Positions 38,780 to 46,922 of a DNA stretch of 51,184 nucleotides are shown one piece after another. The notes under the pieces were generated by a model. The model was not told the DNA's origin. It ran no database searches and worked only from the letters and a program-made list of their open reading frames with translations. The stretch is from positions 1 through 51,184 of the forward strand of contig JADCGK010000223.1 of assembly GCA_020249045.1 (NCBI GenBank), given 5' to 3'. Position 1 is the first letter of the stretch. Each line of letters begins with the position of its first letter. Made by a program: the position numbers and the translations under genes. The DNA is from Azospirillum sp. Lineage in GTDB: Bacteria; Pseudomonadota; Alphaproteobacteria; CACIAM-22H2.

Positions 38780-39231
38780 ACGAAGGAACGGCCAAACCCG
38801 GCGGCAAGCTCGGCTTCGCGATGGCGCTTGTCATCTTCTGTGCGGTCTGCGCGGTCGTTGCATGGCTGCGCCCCATCCTGCTGGTCTACATCGCCGGCAT
38901 GACGCTGCCGCTTGCGATCATCCACGCGTTCGAAACCGCCCGCCCACGCCTGATGTCGGCGTGTTGCGCGACGATGGTCGCGGCACTTTGTGCGCCGGTC
39001 GTGCTTGCGGGCGTGCTGCACTCGGATCGCGACGTGCATCTTGAAGTCGTGGCCTGGGCCGTCCCGCTCGGCGGCCTTGCAGCGGCTGCCGCCGTCGCGG
39101 CCGTACTTCCTTGGCTGTTCGGTCGCACGCACGTCGCGGATCAGCGGAGCAAGCTGGACCGCATGTCGGCGCGCGCCGACGAACTGCGCGAGGTTTGGGG
39201 CGACCGCTTGGATCGCCCGAACACGCCATAA
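38776..39231 (+). CDS. Small membrane protein coupled to kinase-fold paralog B
   Basis: ATGA overlap. MNEGTAKPGGKLGFAMALVIFCAVCAVVAWLRPILLVYIAGMTLPLAIIHAFE...ELREVWGDRLDRPNTP; shares LRPxLLVY and a C-terminal WG(E/D) motif with 18350-18796. Confidence 0.8.
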   Translation: MNEGTAKPGGKLGFAMALVIFCAVCAVVAWLRPILLVYIAGMTLPLAIIHAFETARPRLMSACCATMVAALCAPVVLAGVLHSDRDVHLEVVAWAVPLGGLAAAAAVAAVLPWLFGRTHVADQRSKLDRMSARADELREVWGDRLDRPNTP

Positions 39232-39237
39232 GGGCCC

Positions 39238-39260
39238 GACGCCGCCGCGTGCGCGGCGTC
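39238..39260. terminator. Bidirectional terminator-like hairpin between convergent genes
   Basis: GACGCCGC-CGCGTGC-GCGGCGTC, perfect 8-bp stem. Confidence 0.5.
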
Positions 39261-40005
39261 ACAGTTGGGCGAAGCCTCCGTCAACCGCGATCTCCGCGCC
39301 CAGCATATAGCTCGACCGATCGCTCGCGAGAAACAACGCCGCTTGCGCGACATCATCGGCGTGGCCGAAGCGTCGCACCGGAATTGCGGACTCAAGACGC
39401 GAGGCGAACGCCTGGAGTTGCGCTTCGGACATTCCGGTCTTGCCGTAGATCGGTGTCGCGATGGAGCCCGGGCTCACCGCGTTGACGCGAATCTTCCTGT
39501 CGAGCAGTTCCGCCGACATCGTCCGAGCGAAGGACCTTACGGCGGCCTTGGAGGCCGAGAGCGCCGCCAGACCGGCGGTGCCCACATCCGCAAGCCAGGA
39601 GGTGTTGAGAATGATCGATCCACCCTGCTTCATGTGCGGAAGACAGGACTGAACCGTGAAGAAAACGCCCTTCACGTTCACGTCCATGATGTCGTCGAAA
39701 GTCTTCGCCTCGGTTTCTCCGAGCGGTGTGGCGTAGGCCACCCCGGCGTTCGCGAAGAGAATGTCCAGTTTGCCGAATTTCTCATCGAGCGTTTTCGCCA
39801 TAGCTTCGAGATCGGCCGGGATGCGCACATCCGCCTTTATCGCCAAAGCGGAATTTCCAAGTGTCTCGGCGGCGATGGCGAGCCGGTTCGAGTCGACCCC
39901 GGTGATCGCCACCCTCGCGCCATGGGCGAGGAAGAGTTGCGCGGTCGAGTAACCGATCCCCGTCGTGCCGCCCGTGACGAGTGCCGTCTTTCCTAGAATG
40001 TCCAT
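39259..40005 (-). CDS. SDR-family oxidoreductase
   Basis: GKTALVTGGTTGIGYSTAQLF...LFANAG...SWLADVGTAGLAALSASKAAVRSFARTMSAEL. Confidence 0.93.
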   Translation of the reverse strand: MDILGKTALVTGGTTGIGYSTAQLFLAHGARVAITGVDSNRLAIAAETLGNSALAIKADVRIPADLEAMAKTLDEKFGKLDILFANAGVAYATPLGETEAKTFDDIMDVNVKGVFFTVQSCLPHMKQGGSIILNTSWLADVGTAGLAALSASKAAVRSFARTMSAELLDRKIRVNAVSPGSIATPIYGKTGMSEAQLQAFASRLESAIPVRRFGHADDVAQAALFLASDRSSYMLGAEIAVDGGFAQL

Positions 40006-40068
40006 GTCCCCGGACTCCCTTTCTCGGTCGAGAGTGCTCGACGGCGCCCGGACTGACGAACGATCAAT

Positions 40069-40098
40069 TTGACGGTTCCACAATAGAAAAACTATCCT
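40069..40098 (+). promoter_or_regulatory. Promoter candidate for the LysR/GcvA-type gene, possibly leaderless transcript
   Basis: TTGACG (40069) - N18 - TATCCT (40093-40098); predicted TSS falls about at the ATG (40105) and no SD is visible. Confidence 0.4.
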
Positions 40099-40104
40099 GG
40101 CCGG

Positions 40105-41136
40105 ATGCGAGAACTCGCCCATTTGAAGGGTATCCAGGCGTTCGAGGCGGCGGCCCGTCGATTGAGTTTCGTCGCCGCCGCACGCGAACTGAATGTTACG
40201 CCCGCGGCCGTGGCCCAACTCGTCCGCGCGCTGGAAAGTTGGCTCGGCGGCGCATTGTTCACACGCAGCCGATCCGGCGTGTCCCGGCTGACGCTGACCA
40301 AGGCGGGGCATGCCGCCCTCCAATCCCTGACTCGCGGTCTCGACGAAATCGACGCGGCCATGCGCAAAGCCAAAGCGGAGGTCCGACCGCAGGGCTTGAC
40401 CATCACGGCATCGGCCGCGCTTGCCACGCGTTGGCTTGTCCCGCATTTGGATCGGTTCTCCGTCCGCCATCCGGATGTCGAGATCCGGTTGGACGTGACC
40501 GATCGGGTCGTGGACCTCGAACGCCATGAAGCGGACATCGGCATCCGCTGCGGCCTCGGCCAGTGGCGCGGCGCCGACACCTTCAAACTGATGGACGAAG
40601 AGATCGTCGCTGTCTGCAGTCCCACACTTTGCGCCGCCGGCGGGAATCCCGCACAGCGCCACGATCGGCCGAACGATCCGCTTTGGATTTTGAAGCAGGT
40701 TCCCATCGTGGATACCTCGCCGACGCACTCGGCCGTATTTCCATCATGGCCGGAGTGGCTTGCGGCGGCGGGACATGCGGGCAAATTCTCGGCGGCTGGC
40801 CTGCAGATAAACGCAACGGCCGCCGTCATCCAGTCGGCGCTCACTGGTCAGGGCGTTGCACTCGTCCGCTTCGCGCTGGTCGCCCATGATCTTGAAGCCG
40901 GCCGATTGATCCGCTGCCTCGACGGTCACAGCACGCCCTTCGCATGGTCGTATTACGGGGCGGTTTCGAACAAGGCCCGCGATCTGCCGCAAGTTCGTAG
41001 CTTCGTCGCTTGGCTGAAGCAGAATTGGGCGGAAGAGTATCGCGAACGAAAGCTTGGCGCCCGAACCCGCACGGCGCCATTGGAGAAGCGTCCCCGGTCG
41101 AACGCCCCATACGCCCCTGTTCCCCGCCGCGCCTAG
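40105..41136 (+). CDS. LysR-family (GcvA-like) transcriptional regulator
   Basis: MRELAHLKGIQAFEAAARRLSFVAAARELNVTPAAVAQLVRALESWLGGALFTRSRSGVSRLTLTKAGHAAL. Confidence 0.93.
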   Translation: MRELAHLKGIQAFEAAARRLSFVAAARELNVTPAAVAQLVRALESWLGGALFTRSRSGVSRLTLTKAGHAALQSLTRGLDEIDAAMRKAKAEVRPQGLTITASAALATRWLVPHLDRFSVRHPDVEIRLDVTDRVVDLERHEADIGIRCGLGQWRGADTFKLMDEEIVAVCSPTLCAAGGNPAQRHDRPNDPLWILKQVPIVDTSPTHSAVFPSWPEWLAAAGHAGKFSAAGLQINATAAVIQSALTGQGVALVRFALVAHDLEAGRLIRCLDGHSTPFAWSYYGAVSNKARDLPQVRSFVAWLKQNWAEEYRERKLGARTRTAPLEKRPRSNAPYAPVPRRA

Positions 41137-41594
41137 TTTTTGGGCGTATGGACGCCGATGCGGTTGCCTTCGCTGTCCTCGAACTCAGCGACGAAGCCGA
41201 ATTCCCCGACGTCCTTCTTCGGATAGAGAACTTTGCCGCCATGGGCGACAGCGCGGGATAACACCGCGTCGATGTCCGGTACGCCGAAATAGAGGACCGG
41301 GCCGGTCTTGGCGGGGACGTAGACATCGCCCTTTGCCAAAGCACCGGTCGCCCCCGGCGCGCCGGGGCCGAAGGCGAACAGCGCCATCTCGTAACCGTCG
41401 ATCTCTCGCCGCTCCAGATCGGTCTCGAACACCGCCTCGTAAAAGCGGACCGCGCGCGCCATGTCGGCGACGGGAATCTCGAAGTACACGACGGGGTTCG
41501 CCATCGTCATGCGTTTGACCTCCGCAAGGGCGCCGGACGAGAGGACGCCCGCGACCAACGCCGATACAATCATAAGCCTTGCAAAATATCCCAT
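41133..41594 (-). CDS. VOC/glyoxalase-family protein
   Basis: MANPVVYFEIPVADMARAVRFYEAVFETDLERREIDGYEMALF...AEFEDSEGNRIGVHTPKN. Upstream in-frame extension from 41594 looks like a signal peptide; cytosolic start would be 41510. Confidence 0.85.
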   Translation of the reverse strand: MGYFARLMIVSALVAGVLSSGALAEVKRMTMANPVVYFEIPVADMARAVRFYEAVFETDLERREIDGYEMALFAFGPGAPGATGALAKGDVYVPAKTGPVLYFGVPDIDAVLSRAVAHGGKVLYPKKDVGEFGFVAEFEDSEGNRIGVHTPKN

Positions 41595-41610
41595 GATCGC
41601 GCCCGCGCGG

Positions 41611-43035
41611 CTAGGTCCCGCAAAAAGTCGCTTCGACGACTTCATGGGCAGCCGGCGGCGCCGCATAGATCACGAAAGCAGGCCTCCGTTCAAAGGGCGC
41701 ACGCAAAACCTCGAGCAGCTGGTCGAAAGGTGCCAAGTTCCCTTCATAAGCCGCCGCCAGGGCGGCCTCAACCCGGTGGTTGCGCGGGATATAGACCGGG
41801 TTCGCCGCCGCCATCGCCTCGGCCGACGTCGCCCCCCGCGCGCGCCGCGCGGCCCATGCGTCCCGCCAGTCGCCGAGCGCTTCGCAGTCGACGCCATCCG
41901 CCAAGTCGCGGAACGTATTGGTGAAATCGAGATGCCGGTCGGCCATACGCTCGAGAAGGTCGGCAACGAGCGCCCGATCGCCGTCCTCGGCTCCCGCGAG
42001 CCCGAGCTTCGCCCGCATCCCAGCGAGATACGCCGCGTCGAACTGCGCCGGGAAGGCATCGATCGCGGTTTGCGCCGCGGCGATCGCAGCCGGCTCCTCC
42101 GCCCCGAGCAGCGGGAGCAAGGCGGTCGCGAAGCGCGCGAGATTCCATTGCGCGATGCGCGGCTGATTGGCGTAGGCGTAACGGCCGCCGTGATCGATGG
42201 AACTGAAGACGGTGCCGGGATGATAGACGTCCATGAAGGCGCACGGGCCATAGTCGATCGTCTCGCCCGAAATCGACATGTTGTCGGTGTTCATCACGCC
42301 GTGGATGAAGCCGACGCACTGCCACTTCGCGATCAGCGCCGCCGTCCGCGCGATGACGGTTTCGAGCAAGCGCGCGTATCTCTCCGGCCCTTCAGCCAGC
42401 GCGGGGTAAAAGCGCGCGAGGCAGTAATCGGCGAGGATGCGGACCGCTTCGTCGTCGTCGCGCGCTGCGAAATGCTCGAACGTCCCGACGCGGACATGCC
42501 CCAAAGCCACGCGCGCGAGCACCGCGCCGGGCAACGGCCCTTCCTGGCGCAGCACGCTTTCCCCCGTCGTCACGGCGGCGAGAACGCGCGTGGTCGGGAT
42601 GCCGAGCGCGTGCATCCCCTCGCCGATCAAAAACTCGCGCAAGACCGGCCCCAACGCCGCACGACCGTCACCGCCGCGCGAAAACGGCGTACGGCCCGAG
42701 CCCTTCAGGTGGATGTCGTAGCGTCGGCCATCGGGAACGACGGTCTCGCCCAACAGGATCGCGCGCCCGTCGCCGAGTTGGCCCGACCAATGCCCGAATT
42801 GATGGCCCGAATAGGCCATGGCGAGCGGTTCCGCCCCCGGGGGCAATGCGTTGCCTGCGATCGCGGCCACACCGTCGTCGCCCGCGAGCCAGTCGGGATC
42901 GATACCCAGATCGCGCGCCAGCGCCACGTTGACACGCACGCCCTTGGGTGCGGCGACCGGCGTTGGCGCCAACGCCGCGAAAAAACGGGCGGGCAATCGG
43001 ATATAGGAATTGTCGAAGCGGATCGGCGTGGGCAT
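41611..43035 (-). CDS. selO: Protein adenylyltransferase SelO (YdiU/UPF0061)
   Basis: FDNSYIRLPARFFAAL...MAYSGHQFGHWSGQLGDGRAILLGE...KGSGRTPFSRGGDGRAALGPVLREFLIGEGMHALGIPTTR...MNTDNMSISGETIDYGPCAFMD. Confidence 0.97.
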   Translation of the reverse strand: MPTPIRFDNSYIRLPARFFAALAPTPVAAPKGVRVNVALARDLGIDPDWLAGDDGVAAIAGNALPPGAEPLAMAYSGHQFGHWSGQLGDGRAILLGETVVPDGRRYDIHLKGSGRTPFSRGGDGRAALGPVLREFLIGEGMHALGIPTTRVLAAVTTGESVLRQEGPLPGAVLARVALGHVRVGTFEHFAARDDDEAVRILADYCLARFYPALAEGPERYARLLETVIARTAALIAKWQCVGFIHGVMNTDNMSISGETIDYGPCAFMDVYHPGTVFSSIDHGGRYAYANQPRIAQWNLARFATALLPLLGAEEPAAIAAAQTAIDAFPAQFDAAYLAGMRAKLGLAGAEDGDRALVADLLERMADRHLDFTNTFRDLADGVDCEALGDWRDAWAARRARGATSAEAMAAANPVYIPRNHRVEAALAAAYEGNLAPFDQLLEVLRAPFERRPAFVIYAAPPAAHEVVEATFCGT

Positions 43036-43081
43036 GTCCCTTCCCTACGCCCAACCGCCGGACGGAACAACCGCAAGAAGA

Positions 43082-43852
43082 TTAGGGTCGGCGCGCCGGA
43101 TCCTCGGCCGGACCGATGCGCCCGATCCCCGGCAGTTTGAGACCCAGCCCCAGCGGATCGACGCCGAAAGTCAAGCCGGCGACGTTCACTTCGATCCCTT
43201 CTTCGGCGGCGACGACGATGCCCAACACCCCCCAGAGAGATACCTGAAACCCCGTCCCGCTCGCGGCCGGGCCGGCGATGCGCGCGTCGCCGAGGTAATC
43301 CTTGCCGATCGCGGTCGGCGGCAAATCGAGCCGCATTTCGGGTACCGCGCGCGCGACGCTGGCCGTGAACGTGTTGGAATTCGGCCCGGGCCACAGCCCG
43401 TAGTCGCGCCGATAGGGATAGGCTTCCGCCGCCGCAACGGCGCGGCGGATCGCATCTTGCGTGCCTGTCCCCTCCAAATGGACGTAAAGCTCGGGCTCGG
43501 CGCCGAACCAGCGCCGGTCGGGCGCGCCCGTCGTCACGACGAGCCCGTCCCCGCCCCAGCGCGAACGCCAGCCGATGATCTCGTAGGTCGTCCAATTCGG
43601 CGCGTGTTCGGGCTTGACGGCGACCCACGTGTGCACGCCGAAAGCGCCCCGCCAGCCCAAGGCGCGCGCGCCGTAGACGCGGATCATCGCCTGGGGATTG
43701 GCGGCGGGATCGGGGGCAAGGCCCATCGCTTCGCGGCTGGCGGTCCGCCAATCGGCGCCGACCGAGGTGCGGGACAGCGCCGCAAGCGCGGGCCCTGCCA
43801 ACAGCACCGCCAAGCCGAGGCTCAGATATCGGAACGCGCGGCGCGCGGCCAT
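43082..43852 (-). CDS. DUF3750-type protein
   Basis: VYGARALGWRGAFGVHTWVAVKPEHAPNWTTYEIIGWRSRWGGDGLVV...YRRDYGLWPGPNSNTFTASVARAVPEM. Confidence 0.85.
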   Translation of the reverse strand: MAARRAFRYLSLGLAVLLAGPALAALSRTSVGADWRTASREAMGLAPDPAANPQAMIRVYGARALGWRGAFGVHTWVAVKPEHAPNWTTYEIIGWRSRWGGDGLVVTTGAPDRRWFGAEPELYVHLEGTGTQDAIRRAVAAAEAYPYRRDYGLWPGPNSNTFTASVARAVPEMRLDLPPTAIGKDYLGDARIAGPAASGTGFQVSLWGVLGIVVAAEEGIEVNVAGLTFGVDPLGLGLKLPGIGRIGPAEDPARRP

Positions 43853-43855
43853 TGC

Positions 43856-44596
43856 TCAGCCCTTCAGCGCCGCCGCCAAGGCCGGATCGAGCCCCACGCT
43901 TTCGCGCCCCGAAGGCGCCGAGTAGCTGCCGATGCGCGGCTTGGCGGGCGCGACGCGCACCAGCGCTTCGAGCATCGGCACGCCGGTCGTGATGCCGTCG
44001 AACATCGGCACTGCCACGCGCGGCTGCAGCTTCTTCGGCACGCCCGCCATCACCGCACCGGTCAGCACGATCGCCTCGGCGCCGTCCTTGGCGATCAGAT
44101 CTTCGCAAGTGGCAACGATCAGATTCTCGACTTCACTTTGGTCGCCCGGCGCGTAGGGGGCCGAATTGTCGATCGCCCGCCAGCCCGCGACCTTGCCCGC
44201 AAGGCCCGTCGCATCGACCACGTCGCGATAAAGCCCCAATACGCGCGACCCGAAAACGATCAGGCCCACGCGCCCCGCGGTCAGGCATGCGACGTGCAGC
44301 GCCGCCTCGGTCATGCCCAGCACCGGCACGTTCAGCATTTCGCGCAGCGCGCGCGCGCCCGTGTCGTAGGACACCGCGATCAGCACGCCGTCCTTGCCGG
44401 GGGCGTGCGCCGCGGCCAACGCGACGGCCGAATGCTCGGCGATCGCATTCTCGGTGCGCGAGGCGATCACGCGCGCGCCGAACGTTCCCGTCACCGCTTC
44501 GATCGACGTACCCGGCCCCGCGCACGCTTCGGCCGCCGCGCGGACCTTGGAGGTGACGAAGTCGGAGGTATTGGCGTTGATCAGCAACAACCGCAT
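43856..44596 (-). CDS. Asp/Glu/hydantoin racemase family protein
   Basis: MRLLLINANTSDFVTSKVRAAAEACAGPGTSIEAVTGTFGARVIASRTENAIAEHSAVALAAAHAPGKDGVLIAVSYDTGARALREMLNVPVLGMTEAALH. Confidence 0.9.
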   Translation of the reverse strand: MRLLLINANTSDFVTSKVRAAAEACAGPGTSIEAVTGTFGARVIASRTENAIAEHSAVALAAAHAPGKDGVLIAVSYDTGARALREMLNVPVLGMTEAALHVACLTAGRVGLIVFGSRVLGLYRDVVDATGLAGKVAGWRAIDNSAPYAPGDQSEVENLIVATCEDLIAKDGAEAIVLTGAVMAGVPKKLQPRVAVPMFDGITTGVPMLEALVRVAPAKPRIGSYSAPSGRESVGLDPALAAALKG

Positions 44597-44652
44597 GGGA
44601 TCACCGTTCGGGAGGAAGGACGTCGCACCCTGCCCCGAGAGCGGCCTTGCGA

Positions 44653-45528
44653 TCAAGCGGACAAGCGCGCTTCGATCGCGGCGCGCGAGGGCATGGCAGT
44701 CTGGGCCCCCGCAGCCTCGCATGCGAGCGACCCTGCCGTGCAGGCGAAGGCGAGCGCCGTGCGCGTATCGGCCCCGGCATCCAGAGCGGCCGCGAACGCG
44801 CCGCAGAACGTGTCCCCGGCACCGGTCGTATCGACGACACGTACCGCCGGTGCCGCGACCCGAACGATCCGCGTGCCGTCCGCGTGAAGCGCGCCGTCGG
44901 CGCCAAGCGTCGACACGACGGCGCACCCATAGGCGCGCGAGATCGCCTCCGCCGACGAGTGGGGCATGCCGCCGATATCGGCGATCTCATGGGAATTCGC
45001 GATGACGGTGCCCGCCAGGCGCAAAAAAGCCGCCGGACATCCGGACGACGGCGCCGCATTCAGGATCGCATGGACCCCCCGGGCGCGCGCCCAATCGAGG
45101 GCGGCGTGGGTTTCGGCATCCGGTACTTCGCGCTGAAGCAGAAGACAGCTGGGTTTCGCGGACAGGCGGTCGAGATCGACCGCACGCGCATGGCCGTTCG
45201 CCCCGGCGGCGACGACGATTTGGTTGCGCCCCGCCGCGTCGACCGCGATGAAGGCGGCACCCGTGGGTGCTGCGACCCGGCGCACCCCCGAAAGATCGAC
45301 CCCGTTCGCGCGCAGATTGGCGAGTGCCGGTTCCGCAAAGGCGTCCGCGCCGAGCGCGCCGACCAATGCGACCGCAGCCCCCGCCTTGCGCGCGGCAAGC
45401 GCTTGATTGGCGCCTTTACCTCCGGGCAACAGCGCGTACTCGCCGCCCGTCACCGTCTCGCCCTCCGACGGCAGGCGACGGACGCGCGTGACGAAATCGA
45501 CGTTGATGGAGCCGAAAACGACGATCAT
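44653..45528 (-). CDS. Ribokinase-like PfkB-family sugar kinase
   Basis: [60 protein letters not shown]...[21 protein letters not shown]. Confidence 0.93.
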   Translation of the reverse strand: MIVVFGSINVDFVTRVRRLPSEGETVTGGEYALLPGGKGANQALAARKAGAAVALVGALGADAFAEPALANLRANGVDLSGVRRVAAPTGAAFIAVDAAGRNQIVVAAGANGHARAVDLDRLSAKPSCLLLQREVPDAETHAALDWARARGVHAILNAAPSSGCPAAFLRLAGTVIANSHEIADIGGMPHSSAEAISRAYGCAVVSTLGADGALHADGTRIVRVAAPAVRVVDTTGAGDTFCGAFAAALDAGADTRTALAFACTAGSLACEAAGAQTAMPSRAAIEARLSA

Positions 45529-45540
45529 CGCGCCAGCATG

Positions 45541-45598
45541 CCCCGGCGCCCGCGCAGGCGGCAACCCCGGCGCCCGAAGGTCCGCTTGTGCGCCGGGG
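45541..45598. repeat. Three copies of CCCCGGCGC (two direct, one inverted) between ribokinase and pcaH
   Basis: CCCCGGCGCCCG at 45541-45552 and 45565-45576; inverted GCGCCGGGG at 45590-45598. Confidence 0.6.
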
Positions 45599-45634
45599 CC
45601 GGCGGGCGCTACGCTTCGTGCCGGGAGGCAATGC

Positions 45635-46345
45635 ATGACCAACGGCGAGTTCTATCGGCGCGACCGCGCCTGGCATCCGCGCGCGCACTCGGTCGCCTAC
45701 AAGTCGACGGCGTTGCGATCCCCCCGCCGCGCGTTGCTGTCTTTGCCTGATTCCCCCGCCGATCTTCATGGCCCGGTTTTCGGCCATGGCGACCTGGATC
45801 CGCTTGACCACGACCTGATCCGGAATTTCGGTACCGGTGGCGAAGCGCTGGGCGAACGGATCGTCGTGCATGGCCGCGTCGTCGATCAGAACGGCCACGG
45901 CGTTCCCCATTCGCTGATCGAGATCTGGCAGGCCAATGCCGGCGGCCGGTACCGGCATGTCCGCGACTCCTATGCGGCGCCACTCGATCCCAATTTCGGC
46001 GGCTGCGGACGCGTGATGACCGACGCCGAGGGCCGCTACGCCTTCCGGACAATCAAACCCGGTCCCTATCCTTTCCGCAACAACGGCTCGGACTGGCGAC
46101 CGGCGCATATCCATTTGTCGCTGTTCGGCCGGGCCTTCGCCCAGCGCATGATCACGCAATTCTACTTCGAAGGCGATCCGCTGATCCCGAAATGCGCGAT
46201 CGTCAACACGCTCGCCGATCCTGCCGCCGTCGAATCGCTGATCGCCAAGCTCGATCTCGAAAACCAAGGGCCATTCGATCATCTGACCTATCGCTTCGAC
46301 ATCGTGTTGCGCGGCCGCCGCGCGACATTCTTCGAGGGACGCTGA
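45635..46345 (+). CDS. pcaH: Protocatechuate 3,4-dioxygenase beta subunit
   Basis: [75 protein letters not shown]...[21 protein letters not shown]. Confidence 0.95.
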   Translation: MTNGEFYRRDRAWHPRAHSVAYKSTALRSPRRALLSLPDSPADLHGPVFGHGDLDPLDHDLIRNFGTGGEALGERIVVHGRVVDQNGHGVPHSLIEIWQANAGGRYRHVRDSYAAPLDPNFGGCGRVMTDAEGRYAFRTIKPGPYPFRNNGSDWRPAHIHLSLFGRAFAQRMITQFYFEGDPLIPKCAIVNTLADPAAVESLIAKLDLENQGPFDHLTYRFDIVLRGRRATFFEGR

Positions 46346-46346
46346 C

Positions 46347-46922
46347 ATGCCCGTCGAACCGCTTCGCGAAACCCCATCGCAGACCGCCGGGCCTTACGTG
46401 CATATCGGCGCCTATCCATCCGCCGCGGGTCTGCCCGTTCGCACCCAGACCATGCCCAACGTCGCCTTCGGTCCCGGGGCCAAAGGAGCGCGGATCCGCA
46501 TCGAAGGGATCGTGCGCGACGGCGCTGGCAGCCCGATCACCGATGCGATGCTCGAATTGTGGCAGGCCGACGCCGACGGCAAGTTCCCGGGCACCGACGC
46601 GGCGGGCTTCGGTCGGTCGATCACGGATTTCGCGACCGGCGAGTACTGGTTCGAAACCGTGAAGCCGGGTGCCGCGCGGCCCGGCGAGGCGCCGTTCGTC
46701 ACGCTGCTGATCTTCGCGCGCGGCATCAATATCCATCTTCGCACGCGGATGTATTTCGACGACGAACCGGCCGCGAACGCCGCGGATCCGGGCTTGAAAG
46801 CCGTGGGCGATCCAAAACTGCAAGCGACGCTGATCGGCCGAAAGACCGCGCGCGACGGCCAAACCGTCTACCGGTTCGACATTTCCCTTCAAGGCGACGC
46901 CGAGACGGTGTTCTTCGATTAG
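46347..46922 (+). CDS. pcaG: Protocatechuate 3,4-dioxygenase alpha subunit
   Basis: ETPSQTAGPYVHIGAYPSAAG...RIRIEGIVRDGAGSPITDAMLELWQADADGKF...FARGINIHLRTRMYFDDEPAAN. Confidence 0.95.
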   Translation: MPVEPLRETPSQTAGPYVHIGAYPSAAGLPVRTQTMPNVAFGPGAKGARIRIEGIVRDGAGSPITDAMLELWQADADGKFPGTDAAGFGRSITDFATGEYWFETVKPGAARPGEAPFVTLLIFARGINIHLRTRMYFDDEPAANAADPGLKAVGDPKLQATLIGRKTARDGQTVYRFDISLQGDAETVFFD

